A DNA stretch of 6,567 nt from Halovivax sp. (GCA_007135505.1 SLIS01000440.1:1-6567); one strand, 5' to 3'. Positions 1 to 6,464 are shown, counted from the first letter of the stretch. The notes: a model not told the origin generated them from the letters alone. A program made the numbers and translations.

Positions 1-1586
1 GCCACTTCGGACGGGAGATGACCTGGCCGTCACCGGTTTCCGGCGAGGACGTCGACGTGGCCCACGCCGTCACGGAGGCGACGGCAAACAAGGGCGCGAG
101 CGCCACCGAGGACTTCGCGAATCGGATCGCGAACGCGGTCGCCGGATCCGACCGCATCTCACATTTCGACGTCGAGGCAATCGTCGACGACGCTGCCGAC
201 GCCACCGAAGCGGAACACGGGACGACGTTCGGCGTAACGGTCCGAGAGAACGCCGTCGAGGCGGCCTGGAGGGAACTGGTCCCGATAACCGCAGCCGACA
301 CCGACGGGGCGGTGTCGATCGACGAAACGCGCGTCGCCGCCGACCTCTATCGTCGGGTTAACGACGCGACGAGTACGCGCAAGGACGACGCCGTGATCGA
401 TGCATTCTCCGTCCGGCTCGCCGGCAAGTTCTCGGACGAGGACGATCCCCGTCACCGCCTGAACCGCGCACAACTCCGGGCACACGTCGACCGGGCGGCC
501 GAACTGACCGAAGCACGCGACGACACGAGTTTCGGGGATACTGCCCGCGAGAACGTCACCGAGGAACTCTGGAGTATCATGCGGACGGTCCCGGACGATC
601 CGCCGCTCGTTCGCGAGCTGGCGGACGACCGCGACGGCGCGAGCGACCTCGTCGAGGCGATGCGCGAGACGGACATCATGGCACCGCCGACCCGGTGTCT
701 CGCACCAATTACCGACGAGTTGATCGAGGCCGGACTGCGAAAGGAGTTCGACGCCGACTTCTTCGCCGCGGCGACGCGTGACGCCGAGGTCTCTGGCGGC
801 GATCCGTTCATCGTCGAGGCCGGCATCGCCTACGGCGGTGAACTGGAAGCCGACGGGAGGGCGGACGTCCTTCGGTTCGCCAATCGTGTGCCCCTCGTCT
901 ACCAGCGCGGGGCGTGCGCGACGACGGACGTGGTCAAGTCCATCGGGTGGCGTAACTACGGCCTCGATCAGCCCGGTGGCTCCGGCCTCCCGAACGGGCC
1001 CGCCGTGATCATGGTCCACGTGGCCTCGACCAACGTTCCCTTCACCAGCGAGTCGAAGGACGCCGTCGCGAACGTGCCGGAGATCGAAGACGAGATCGAA
1101 CTCGCGATCCGCGAGGCGGCCCGCGAACTCAAGCGCTACCTCAACAAGCGCCGTTCGATGGAGAAGCGTCGGCGAAAACAGAACGTCCTCGGGGAAATCC
1201 TCCCGGAGATGGCCGTGAAAGTCGCGGAAGTCACCGATCAGTCCGAGCCGGAGATCGGCGACGCCCTCGCACGAATCATGAACAACGTCCTCGTCGAGCG
1301 CTCGGTCACCGAAAACGGTGACACGACCGCCGTCGAACTGACGATCGAGAACCACTCGAGTACGAACGAATCGCCCGAACTGACCGACATCGTCACTGCA
1401 GAACCGAGCGGGCTCCCCGAGGAGACCAGCGTGGTCGAGATGGACGGCGAGTGGTTCATCAAGTGGGAACCGACGATCTCGGCCGGCGAATCCGAAACCC
1501 TGACCTACGACGTAGCCGACGACGCGACGTTCGACGTGAACGTCGACGGCGTCGAAGCGGAGAAGCTTACGGTGACTGACGAATGA
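1..1586 (+). CDS. top6B: DNA topoisomerase VI subunit B, 5'-truncated by the window edge
   Basis: ATPase subunit of type IIB topoisomerase VI, which with Top6A forms the A2B2 enzyme that passes one duplex through another using ATP. The frame is open from base 3 with no stop, so the ATG at 18 is probably internal and the GHKL ATPase domain lies upstream. Numbering from that ATG, residues about 1-220 form an acidic helical region with a tandem duplication (about 52-84 and 153-185), around where crenarchaeal Top6B has its H2TH domain. Residues about 222-400 are the transducer domain: [19 protein letters not shown], then [23 protein letters not shown] and [10 protein letters not shown], whose Lys347 is probably the switch lysine that contacts ATP. 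A basic helix (about 371-388) follows. Residues about 430-522 resemble the C-terminal immunoglobulin-like domain of methanogen Top6B. Its stop overlaps the top6A start. From memory, haloarchaeal Top6B is about 800 residues, so roughly a third is missing. Identification by transducer motifs and partner gene is secure. Confidence 0.96.
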   Translation, partial: HFGREMTWPSPVSGEDVDVAHAVTEATANKGASATEDFANRIANAVAGSDRISHFDVEAIVDDAADATEAEHGTTFGVTVRENAVEAAWRELVPITAADTDGAVSIDETRVAADLYRRVNDATSTRKDDAVIDAFSVRLAGKFSDEDDPRHRLNRAQLRAHVDRAAELTEARDDTSFGDTARENVTEELWSIMRTVPDDPPLVRELADDRDGASDLVEAMRETDIMAPPTRCLAPITDELIEAGLRKEFDADFFAAATRDAEVSGGDPFIVEAGIAYGGELEADGRADVLRFANRVPLVYQRGACATTDVVKSIGWRNYGLDQPGGSGLPNGPAVIMVHVASTNVPFTSESKDAVANVPEIEDEIELAIREAARELKRYLNKRRSMEKRRRKQNVLGEILPEMAVKVAEVTDQSEPEIGDALARIMNNVLVERSVTENGDTTAVELTIENHSSTNESPELTDIVTAEPSGLPEETSVVEMDGEWFIKWEPTISAGESETLTYDVADDATFDVNVDGVEAEKLTVTDE

Positions 1587-2674
1587 GTGCTCCAGATCCA
1601 GACCAGGCCCGCGAGCAACTGATAGATCTCGCCGCACAGTTTTACGACCAATTCGAACTGGGGGAGATCCCTCACATGTCGGTCCCGACCCGGACGAAGG
1701 CGAACATCGAGTACGACGAGGACGCCGACGTCTGGGTGTACGGTGATCGCGAGTCTCGGCGGACGGCCAACACTGTAAGCGGCGCCCGAAAGCTCCTGAA
1801 AGCGGTCTACACGATCGAGTTCCTCTCCGACCAGCTCGAACAGGATCGCTCCTCGACTCTGCGAGAGCTGTACTACCTCTCGGAGAGCTGGGACAACGAG
1901 AACGCCCAGTTCAACGACCAGGACGAGTCCAATCAGTTGATCGAGGACTTAGAGATCGTCAGCGAGGTCACTCGCGAGGACTTCCACATGCGCCCGGAAG
2001 AGTCCGGGGCGACGATCATGGGTCCACTCTTCCTGCGCGAACAGACTCGCCGCGGTGAACGGGAGATCCACTGTCAGGAAGACGTCGGGGAAGGCGGCTA
2101 CCAGATCCCGAACAACCCCGACACCATCGAGTTCCTCGAGTCTGACGCGGAGTTCATTCTGGCCGTCGAGACCGGCGGGATGCGCGATCGGCTCGTCGAG
2201 AACGGGTTCGACGAGGACTACGGCGCCCTGATCGTCCACCTGAAGGGCCAGCCCGCCAGGGCGACCCGTCGTATCACGAAACGCCTGCACGACGAACTCG
2301 ACCTCCCGGTGACGGTCTTTACGGACGGGGACCCGTGGTCGTACCGCATCTACGGCTCCGTCGCCTACGGATCGATCAAGTCGGCACACCTCTCCGAGTA
2401 CCTGGCGACCCCCGAGGCACAGTTCATCGGAATCCAGCCGGCGGATATCGTCGAGTACGACCTGCCGACGGATCCGCTCAGCGACTCGGACATCAACGCC
2501 CTCGAGAGCGAACTCGAGGATCCGCGATTCCAGACGGATTATTGGGAAGAACAGATCGAACTCCAGCTCGAGATCGAGAAGAAGTCCGAACAGCAGTCAC
2601 TGGCCGCCCGCGGTCTCGATTTCGTCACGGATACGTATCTACCGACCCGTCTGGAGGAGATGGACGTCCTCTAA
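1583..2674 (+). CDS. top6A: DNA topoisomerase VI subunit A (Spo11-like)
   Basis: Catalytic DNA-cleaving subunit of topoisomerase VI, homologous to the meiotic nuclease Spo11. It cuts both strands through 5'-phosphotyrosine bonds. The 363 residues match the family's normal length. The winged-helix (CAP-like) half holds LRELYYLSE at 94-102, in which Tyr98 is the likely catalytic tyrosine by analogy with Spo11 and other Top6A. The TOPRIM half holds the metal-binding acid Glu195 in AVETGG and the DxD pair Asp248/Asp250 in [12 protein letters not shown]. The C-terminal part (about 258-363) includes [11 protein letters not shown] and an acidic helical tail. The ATG at 1583 overlaps the top6B stop as ATGA, which suggests translational coupling and equal subunit output. 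No separate promoter is visible. In several haloarchaea I recall gyrB-gyrA next to top6B-top6A; here they are not downstream, and upstream is not visible. Confidence 0.98.
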   Translation: MSAPDPDQAREQLIDLAAQFYDQFELGEIPHMSVPTRTKANIEYDEDADVWVYGDRESRRTANTVSGARKLLKAVYTIEFLSDQLEQDRSSTLRELYYLSESWDNENAQFNDQDESNQLIEDLEIVSEVTREDFHMRPEESGATIMGPLFLREQTRRGEREIHCQEDVGEGGYQIPNNPDTIEFLESDAEFILAVETGGMRDRLVENGFDEDYGALIVHLKGQPARATRRITKRLHDELDLPVTVFTDGDPWSYRIYGSVAYGSIKSAHLSEYLATPEAQFIGIQPADIVEYDLPTDPLSDSDINALESELEDPRFQTDYWEEQIELQLEIEKKSEQQSLAARGLDFVTDTYLPTRLEEMDVL

Positions 2675-2682
2675 ACACGAGG

Positions 2683-2700
2683 GCCGCCGCTTCGGGCGGC
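2683..2700 (+). terminator. GC-rich hairpin just after top6A, possible transcript end
   Basis: GCCGCC and GGCGGC form a perfect 6-bp stem around a six-base GCTTCG loop, nine bases past the top6A stop. No T-rich tract follows, and archaeal terminators usually rely on T-tracts. A role in ending or stabilising the top6 mRNA is therefore only inferred. Confidence 0.35.
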
Positions 2701-2765
2701 GCCGGTAGAACCGTTCGACGGCGACGGTTGGGAAGCGAAGTCGGTGGGGATCGGTTTCAACATCC

Positions 2766-2771
2766 TTTTGG
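2766..2771 (+). promoter_or_regulatory. Weak TATA-like element for the 2796 gene
   Basis: TTTTGG is centred about 27 bases before the ATG at 2796. That is the spacing expected for leaderless haloarchaeal transcription and matches the other promoters here. The match to a TATA box is poor, so the support is mainly positional. Confidence 0.35.
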
Positions 2772-2795
2772 CTCGTATCGCCTACTGGGCTAGTA

Positions 2796-3215
2796 ATGAG
2801 TTCTGGACTCGCCCGCCTTCGGGCGGCGCTGACTGCACTCGGCGTCGTCCTCGCGATCGCGATCGTCGTCTTTCTTCTGTTCGCGATCCTCGGAATGAGT
2901 GTCGGGTACGTCTGGGGAACGATCTTCACTGGCGGCGGGGACCCGGCGACTGACCCACCGGAGATCGAGTTCGAAACGACCCTCGAGGACGGATCGCTCG
3001 TCGTCACCCACGACGGCGGTGACACGGTTGATCCGGCGGATCTCGAGCTCGAGATAGACGGTGACGACCGCGGTACGTGGGCCCAACACGGCGGTTCGGG
3101 AACTGTCGCCGAGGGCGAATCGATTACGATCGACGGCGTCGCTGCGGGCGACGAGTTTACCATTCGATGGGAGAGCGGTGGGGAATCGTTCGTACTCCAC
3201 CAAGAGACGGTCTGA
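2796..3215 (+). CDS. Small membrane-anchored protein with an archaeal pilin-like beta domain
   Basis: A 139-residue protein with a short basic N-terminus (two Arg within SSGLARLRA), one hydrophobic segment at about residues 12-40, a Gly/Pro-rich linker (about 46-55) and a C-terminal beta-rich domain (about 56-139). The domain carries PEIEFETTLEDGSLVVTHDG, then DTVDPADLELEIDG, AAGDEFTIRW and a final SFVLHQETV. This order (hydrophobic helix, proline, THxGGDTV-like strand, acidic strand, AGD turn, IxWxS, final V) resembles haloarchaeal proteins with the archaeal type IV pilin N-terminal domain (DUF1628/PF07790 type), as I remember them. It lacks the usual SPVIGVILM-like processing site, so it may be a pilin-like anchored protein rather than a processed pilin. 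The C-terminal domain is probably outside the cell. It stands alone after top6A, converges with the next gene, and its role is unknown. Confidence 0.8.
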   Translation: MSSGLARLRAALTALGVVLAIAIVVFLLFAILGMSVGYVWGTIFTGGGDPATDPPEIEFETTLEDGSLVVTHDGGDTVDPADLELEIDGDDRGTWAQHGGSGTVAEGESITIDGVAAGDEFTIRWESGGESFVLHQETV

Positions 3216-3276
3216 GCTATCCGCTGTGAACGACTCGGGACGTACACCATCGGACGATTCAGCTCCGGAGCCGATT

Positions 3277-3975
3277 CTACTCGTCCAGTGCGACGGGAAT
3301 ACCGGCCGAAGCGACGTCGAGAACGAAGGCCGCTTCGTCCGTCGCGAGCAGGTCGAATGTGTTGTAGTGGACCGGGACGACGAGTTCCGGCCGAAGCTTC
3401 TTCGCGAGTGTGGCTGCCTCCTCGCGGTCCATAGTCGGCCCACCACCGATCGGAGGACAGAAGACGTCGACCTCGAGGTCCCGGTGGACCGGAAGCACAT
3501 CGCTGTCACCGGGCCAGAAGACCGTCACGCCGTCGAGCGTGAGCCCGAACCCACAACCGGTCCCTTCGGGGTGATACGGGGTACCGTCGTCCCGGGTGTG
3601 GGGACCGTCCGGCTGGTTGTGGGCCGGCGTCGTAAACAGGTCGAGCGGTCCGAGGACGAACGACTCGTCGGCCCGGACTCGTTCGATCTCGTACGGGAGT
3701 GATTCGGGCTGACGGTTCACCCGATCGATCTCGGCCGCATCGACGGCGTCGTGGACGACGACGATGGCGTCCTCGTGGGCGACGCGTTCGATTCCGTCCG
3801 GATCGTAGTGGTCGTCGTGACTCACCAGAACGAGATCACCATCCTGGGGCCGAACGTCGTCGAGGACGCCGTATCGCCCCGGATCGACGTAGACGGTGAC
3901 GCCCGTACGACTGCGGATGCGAATCGTCGCGTAGCCGAGCCAGTCGAGCTCGATCGGCTGGCGTGAGACGGTCAT
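3277..3975 (-). CDS. Metallo-beta-lactamase-fold hydrolase, UlaG-like type, with a variant metal motif
   Basis: A 232-residue predicted cytoplasmic metallohydrolase; substrate unknown. It starts with beta-strand IELDWLGYATIRIRS, then VYVDPGRYG (the YIDP-like strand of UlaG-type proteins) and DGDLVLVSHDDHYDPDGIER. The first metal motif reads His53-Asp-Asp-His56-Tyr-Asp58 instead of HxHxDH. Later ligands look intact: His119 in TTPAHN, Asp157 in FWPGDSDVLP and His203 in VPVHYNTFD. An internal GTGCGFGLTLDGVTVFW block is typical of the group that recognises small or phosphorylated substrates, but that does not settle the substrate. I chose the ATG at 3975 over an in-frame start 30 codons upstream (4065) because a TATA box lies 27 bases before it and the fold begins directly after it. 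The extra upstream residues look like translated non-coding DNA. It is convergent with the pilin-like gene 61 bases away. Confidence 0.88.
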   Translation of the reverse strand: MTVSRQPIELDWLGYATIRIRSRTGVTVYVDPGRYGVLDDVRPQDGDLVLVSHDDHYDPDGIERVAHEDAIVVVHDAVDAAEIDRVNRQPESLPYEIERVRADESFVLGPLDLFTTPAHNQPDGPHTRDDGTPYHPEGTGCGFGLTLDGVTVFWPGDSDVLPVHRDLEVDVFCPPIGGGPTMDREEAATLAKKLRPELVVPVHYNTFDLLATDEAAFVLDVASAGIPVALDE

Positions 3976-3998
3976 AGCGGCCGTTCGCGCTCGCTGCC

Positions 3999-4010
3999 GA
4001 TAAGGATTCG
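3999..4010 (-). promoter_or_regulatory. Archaeal BRE/TATA promoter of the MBL-fold gene
   Basis: Read on the minus strand, ACGAAT followed by CCTTATC is centred about 27 bases upstream of the ATG at 3975. The spacing predicts transcription starting at the A of that ATG, a leaderless mRNA. The same ACGAAT block precedes the candidate promoter near 6526. Confidence 0.6.
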
Positions 4011-4092
4011 TTTGGGGAACGGCAGTACGGGGTTGCCACAGGTCGTGCGGTGAAGTTGGTAGCAAGTTCCTGCGAGTCGGCCCAGATTCCGC

Positions 4093-4404
4093 TCAGGCGG
4101 TGACGGGTGGTGCTCGCTCGACCTGGTACTCGTCGCCGTCGGCGGCGATGATCGCCCACTCGTAGTTCGGGTCCAGTCGGCCGAGTCGCGTTTGGAGTTC
4201 CTCGACCCGATCCGGATCGGAGACGAAACACCGGAATCCCTCACCCGTATGTGATTGATCGAGCGAATCGAACGTCGTACTCACGTGGACGACTTTCCAG
4301 TCTCGTTCGGCCCGGAAATTCGGTCCGTCTCCCTCGATGGTGTAGCCGAGGTCGTCGAAAATCGAACGTGCCTGTTCGACGAGTCGCATGTTAACAGGAC
4401 CCAT
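4093..4404 (-). CDS. Small haloarchaeal protein of unknown function (DUF7116-like)
   Basis: A soluble acidic protein of 103 residues if it starts at 4404. The recognisable part begins MRLVEQARSIFDDLGYTIEG, followed by FRAERDWKVVHVS, a variable serine-rich link, FRCFVSDPDRVEELQTRL, and the end DPNYEWAIIAADGDEYQVER. The pattern is helix-strand-strand-helix-strand, a compact alpha/beta fold with no catalytic motif that I recognise. I believe similar proteins are annotated DUF7116 in haloarchaea, but that is memory and not a search. In-frame ATGs lie at 4431, 4404 and 4389. A TATA-like box occupies 4432-4439, directly against the 4431 ATG, so the 4431 start should not be transcribed. The 4404 ATG fits a near-leaderless mRNA best, and 4389 is the fallback (98 residues). 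Gene reality is well supported by codon bias; function is unknown. Confidence 0.8.
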   Translation of the reverse strand: MGPVNMRLVEQARSIFDDLGYTIEGDGPNFRAERDWKVVHVSTTFDSLDQSHTGEGFRCFVSDPDRVEELQTRLGRLDPNYEWAIIAADGDEYQVERAPPVTA

Positions 4405-4431
4405 TCCGAGCGAAGATACAACCTTCTCCAT

Positions 4432-4443
4432 GATAAATATTTG
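4432..4443 (-). promoter_or_regulatory. TATA box that decides the start of the 4093-4404 gene
   Basis: On the minus strand CAAATATTTATC stands out as AT-rich in a GC-rich setting and ends one base before the ATG at 4431. A start of transcription about 27 bases downstream falls near 4408, just before the ATG at 4404. Confidence 0.55.
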
Positions 4444-4553
4444 CACGCATCGAACGCGCGAACGCGAGTGCCGGTAATGGGTCGAAATTGGGGGGCTGAA
4501 TCCGTCCGTGGTTGCTCGTAACCCGCCAATAGCGATTGCGACGGCGGAAGTCG

Positions 4554-4793
4554 TTACTCGTGTGCGGCGTCCCACTCGGTCGGCTTCCGGAGGTTTCCAC
4601 ACTGATTGCACTGTACACGACCCATCGCGTCCATTGCCGTATCCACACTCTCGCAGTGACCGCAGAACCACCCGTACCGACGGTCGCCCGCGGCCGACTC
4701 GTACGCGACGAAGAACGGCGCCTTCGAGCCACGATCGCCCTCGGATCGAGCGACGTACAGCGTCCGGTCACCGTCGGTCGAGATCGAATCCAT
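4554..4793 (-). CDS. Small zinc-ribbon protein, haloarchaeal (DUF5816-like)
   Basis: A 79-residue protein. It opens with MDSISTDGDRTLYVARSEGD, then KAPFFVAYES and YGWFCGHCESV, then MGRVQCNQCGNLRKPTEWDA. Cys44-x2-Cys47 and Cys62-x2-Cys65 form two knuckles that should bind one zinc ion as a ribbon. I recall close relatives across haloarchaea as DUF5816, and the ending NxRKPTEWDAAHE is characteristic of them. No enzyme motif is present. Many such small haloarchaeal zinc-finger proteins are suspected regulators or protein-protein adaptors, but nothing here shows a partner. I chose the ATG at 4793 because a TATA box sits 25 bases ahead; an in-frame TTG at 4814 would lie inside that promoter. It is divergent from the UspA-like gene and shares an intergenic region with it. 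Confidence 0.88.
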   Translation of the reverse strand: MDSISTDGDRTLYVARSEGDRGSKAPFFVAYESAAGDRRYGWFCGHCESVDTAMDAMGRVQCNQCGNLRKPTEWDAAHE

Positions 4794-4814
4794 GTGCGAA
4801 CCGAGACGGTCCAA

Positions 4815-4825
4815 TAGTAAAGGCG
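4815..4825 (-). promoter_or_regulatory. Promoter of the zinc-ribbon gene
   Basis: On the minus strand CGCC followed by TTTACTA is centred about 25 bases upstream of the ATG at 4793, again predicting a leaderless transcript. Confidence 0.6.
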
Positions 4826-4843
4826 TATCTCTCCGGCAGTAGA

Positions 4844-4861
4844 ACCGGCCACTCGGCCGGT
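4844..4861. repeat. Perfect inverted repeat in a divergent promoter region
   Basis: ACCGGCC, a four-base ACTC spacer, then GGCCGGT: seven perfect base pairs. It lies between the minus-strand TATA box near 4818 and the plus-strand TATA box near 4906, outside both coding regions. It could be a dimeric regulator's operator acting on one or both genes. A structural hairpin or chance in GC-rich DNA are the alternatives. Confidence 0.55.
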
Positions 4862-4897
4862 GAACGCACCAAGGGATGTCAAGGCGTCCCAGAAACT

Positions 4898-4909
4898 GAA
4901 AGGTTTACC
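4898..4909 (+). promoter_or_regulatory. Promoter of the UspA-like gene
   Basis: GAAAGG (BRE-like) followed by TTTACC is centred about 28 bases before the ATG at 4935, predicting a leaderless mRNA. This supports 4935 over the in-frame GTG at 4860, which lies upstream of the promoter. Confidence 0.6.
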
Positions 4910-4934
4910 AGCCACGGTAGCGTTCGCTGAGTTG

Positions 4935-5342
4935 ATGACCCGTATCGTGGCCCCGGTCCGATTTCCGCTGGATCATCGATCGCTGGCCACACTCGAACGC
5001 GCACTCGAACTCACGAGCGAACACGACGGCGAACTGACTGTTTTACACGTCAACCTCTACCAGAACAGTCGGACGGTCACCAGAAGCCAGCTCAAAGACG
5101 CCGTCGAGGAGGCGTTCGGTTCACTCGACAGCGCACGGTACGTCGTCAGAACTGGCTTTTTGGTCGAAGAGAGCATCCTCGACGAGGTTGCGGCCGAGGA
5201 AGCGGACATCGTCGTGATCGGGAGACAGCAAGCCAGCGCGTGGCAACGAATGTTTCGGCGACTGATGAGTAACCCCAACATCGACGAGTACCTGCGATCC
5301 CATCTCGATTGCGAAATCGTCACCGCGGACGCGACGGTGTGA
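4935..5342 (+). CDS. UspA-family universal stress protein, probably not ATP-binding
   Basis: A 135-residue single-domain protein with the Usp alpha/beta (Rossmann-like) order: strand MTRIVAPVRFPL, helix RSLATLERALELTSEHDGE, strand LTVLHVNLYQ, helix DAVEEAFG, strand RYVVRTGFLVEESILDEV, then EEADIVVIGR and the final strand CEIVTADATV. Usp proteins are small cytoplasmic dimers tied to stress survival or to regulating partner proteins. The usual loop after strand 4, G-x2-G-x9-G-[ST], reads GRQQASAWQRMFRRLMSN and keeps only the first glycine, and the Asp normally found after strand 1 is replaced by ArgPhePro. ATP binding is therefore unlikely. I recall haloarchaeal relatives with the same VLHVNLYQ and GFLVEESILDEV blocks, so this is probably a subfamily trait. 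It converges with the mscS-like gene 54 bases downstream. Confidence 0.9.
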   Translation: MTRIVAPVRFPLDHRSLATLERALELTSEHDGELTVLHVNLYQNSRTVTRSQLKDAVEEAFGSLDSARYVVRTGFLVEESILDEVAAEEADIVVIGRQQASAWQRMFRRLMSNPNIDEYLRSHLDCEIVTADATV

Positions 5343-5396
5343 GTGGATCGCCTCGCTGTGGCGGGACGGTCCGCGCCGGCCATCAATCACGATGAA

Positions 5397-6386
5397 TCAC
5401 TCGTCCGTTGGAATCCGATCGGACTCGTCGGAATCGTCGCTCGACGAGGCAGCGACACCGTCACCCGGGCGTGCGAGGTTCTTGAACTGTGACTCGTCGA
5501 TCGAGTCGTCCAAGACGAGTTGGCGGTGTGGGTAGGCGAACTCCACGTCGGCCGCCCCGTACCTGGACTTTACCTCGTGAAGGACTTCCGAGCGAACCTT
5601 GGTTAGTTTGTACGGCTCGCTGACCCAGAACCGAAGAATGAGGCGGATGCCGTCGTCGGCGTACTCATCGACGTGACAGGTCGGTGAAGCCGTGTAGCGT
5701 GCGCTACCGATCCGGACGTCGGGGCCACCGCCGATGACGGCGTCGACGGACCGCGCACCGCGCTGGGCGTGTTTGATCGCCTCGTCGAGATCACTCTCGT
5801 AGGTAATCTCGTATTCGACGCCGATGCGGGTTCGCTCGTCCTCGGCCGAGAGGTTCACGACGTCGCGTTCGTGAATCTCGGAGTTAGGAATCACCAGAAA
5901 CGTATTTTGTAGGGTGAAGATCTTCGTGTACCGGATCGTGATGTCCTCGACGAATCCCCTGTGGCCCTCGTCGGTGACTTCTATCATGTCGCCGATCTCG
6001 AAGGGGCGGTCCGTGAGGATGAATACGCCGTTGATGAAACTACCGATGAGGGGGGCCAGAACGACCGCGACCACGGCGGAGATCACACCGACCGAGAGCA
6101 GGATTTCGACGTTTCCGACGCCTAAAATCAGCGCTGCAACGAAGACCGTGACCAGTAACACGAGGAGTCGAATCGTCCTGAGAACGGACCTGGTCACGCT
6201 CGGTCGTTCGATGCGCCGAGCGACGGTTCGGCCGGCCAGTCGCACGACCAGCTTCGAGGCGTACCAGCCAATCACGAGAACGAGCGCTCCCAACCCGAGC
6301 TGGATGGCGTAGGAGGGACCGGGCGCTTGCTCGACGATCGGGTCGAGCATGGCGACGTCGCCCACCGACTGGCCGAGGAGTCGCAT
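5397..6386 (-). CDS. mscS: MscS-family small-conductance mechanosensitive channel
   Basis: Membrane channel that opens under membrane tension and releases solutes during osmotic downshock. Of 329 residues (E. coli MscS has 286), hydrophobic segments lie at about 27-50 and 70-90, and the pore-lining helix at about 93-124 (LLSVGVISAVVAVVLAPLIG, then INGVFIL). The MscS beta domain follows with the hallmark RPFEIGDMIEV at 127-137, FVEDITIRYTKIFT, and VIPNSEI at 165-171. The alpha/beta vestibule (about 186-290) ends in VEFAYPHRQL. The tail (about 291-329) is Ser/Asp-rich and acidic, which fits a cytoplasmic salt-in proteome. The TM3 lacks the full Gly/Ala zipper spacing seen in E. coli, so gating details may differ. 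The ATG at 6386 sits 27 bases from a TATA box, so I prefer it to the in-frame ATG at 6350. It is transcribed alone. The family is certain; mscS is used in the broad sense. Confidence 0.95.
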   Translation of the reverse strand: MRLLGQSVGDVAMLDPIVEQAPGPSYAIQLGLGALVLVIGWYASKLVVRLAGRTVARRIERPSVTRSVLRTIRLLVLLVTVFVAALILGVGNVEILLSVGVISAVVAVVLAPLIGSFINGVFILTDRPFEIGDMIEVTDEGHRGFVEDITIRYTKIFTLQNTFLVIPNSEIHERDVVNLSAEDERTRIGVEYEITYESDLDEAIKHAQRGARSVDAVIGGGPDVRIGSARYTASPTCHVDEYADDGIRLILRFWVSEPYKLTKVRSEVLHEVKSRYGAADVEFAYPHRQLVLDDSIDESQFKNLARPGDGVAASSSDDSDESDRIPTDE

Positions 6387-6410
6387 ACGCGAACCGTCAC
6401 GGGCTCGGTG

Positions 6411-6420
6411 GTTAAACGTT
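6411..6420 (-). promoter_or_regulatory. Promoter of the mscS-like gene
   Basis: On the minus strand AACG followed by TTTAAC is centred about 27 bases upstream of the ATG at 6386, which supports that start and a leaderless transcript. Confidence 0.6.
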
Positions 6421-6446
6421 CTGTCCGGACATCGGTTGGATCACTC

Positions 6447-6464
6447 TCGGTCGAATCCGACCGA
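6447..6464. repeat. Perfect inverted repeat upstream of the mscS-like promoter
   Basis: TCGGTCG, a four-base AATC spacer, then CGACCGA: seven perfect base pairs, about 30 bases upstream of the TATA box at 6411-6416. Partial copies of the arm (ATCGGT at 6431, CCGACCG at 6485) lie on either side. It could be an operator for the channel gene or for the gene starting at the window edge. There is no direct evidence of binding. Confidence 0.5.

Noticed and set aside
159..1637. A 492-codon open frame on the minus strand across top6B
   Set aside because: It is antisense to a clear Top6B frame. Long antisense frames are common in GC-rich haloarchaeal genes, and its residues (Arg/Val/Gly-rich, low order) show no domain and lack the acidic bias of the real genes.
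3262..3271. Self-complementary GCTCCGGAGC between convergent genes
   Set aside because: There is no loop and no T-tract, and a ten-base palindrome of this composition is not surprising in GC-rich DNA. It is too weak to call a terminator.
2639..3509. Overlapping minus-strand frames across the top6A end and the pilin-like gene
   Set aside because: They are Ser/Arg/Pro-rich, cross real genes and intergenic DNA, and have no recognisable motif or promoter.
4391..4930. Open frames on both strands over the intergenic regions and the zinc-ribbon gene
   Set aside because: Arg/Ser/Thr-rich translations run through predicted promoters and inverted repeats. The zinc-ribbon frame in the same place has conserved cysteines and haloarchaeal composition.
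4554..5342. A zinc-ribbon plus UspA-like divergent pair as a toxin-antitoxin or defence module
   Set aside because: Both proteins resemble widespread haloarchaeal housekeeping families, neither has toxin or nuclease motifs, and base composition matches the surroundings with no sign of transfer.
5343..5396. A shared hairpin terminator between the convergent UspA-like and mscS-like genes
   Set aside because: The 54 bases contain only short imperfect complementarities and no T-rich or A-rich tract on either strand.
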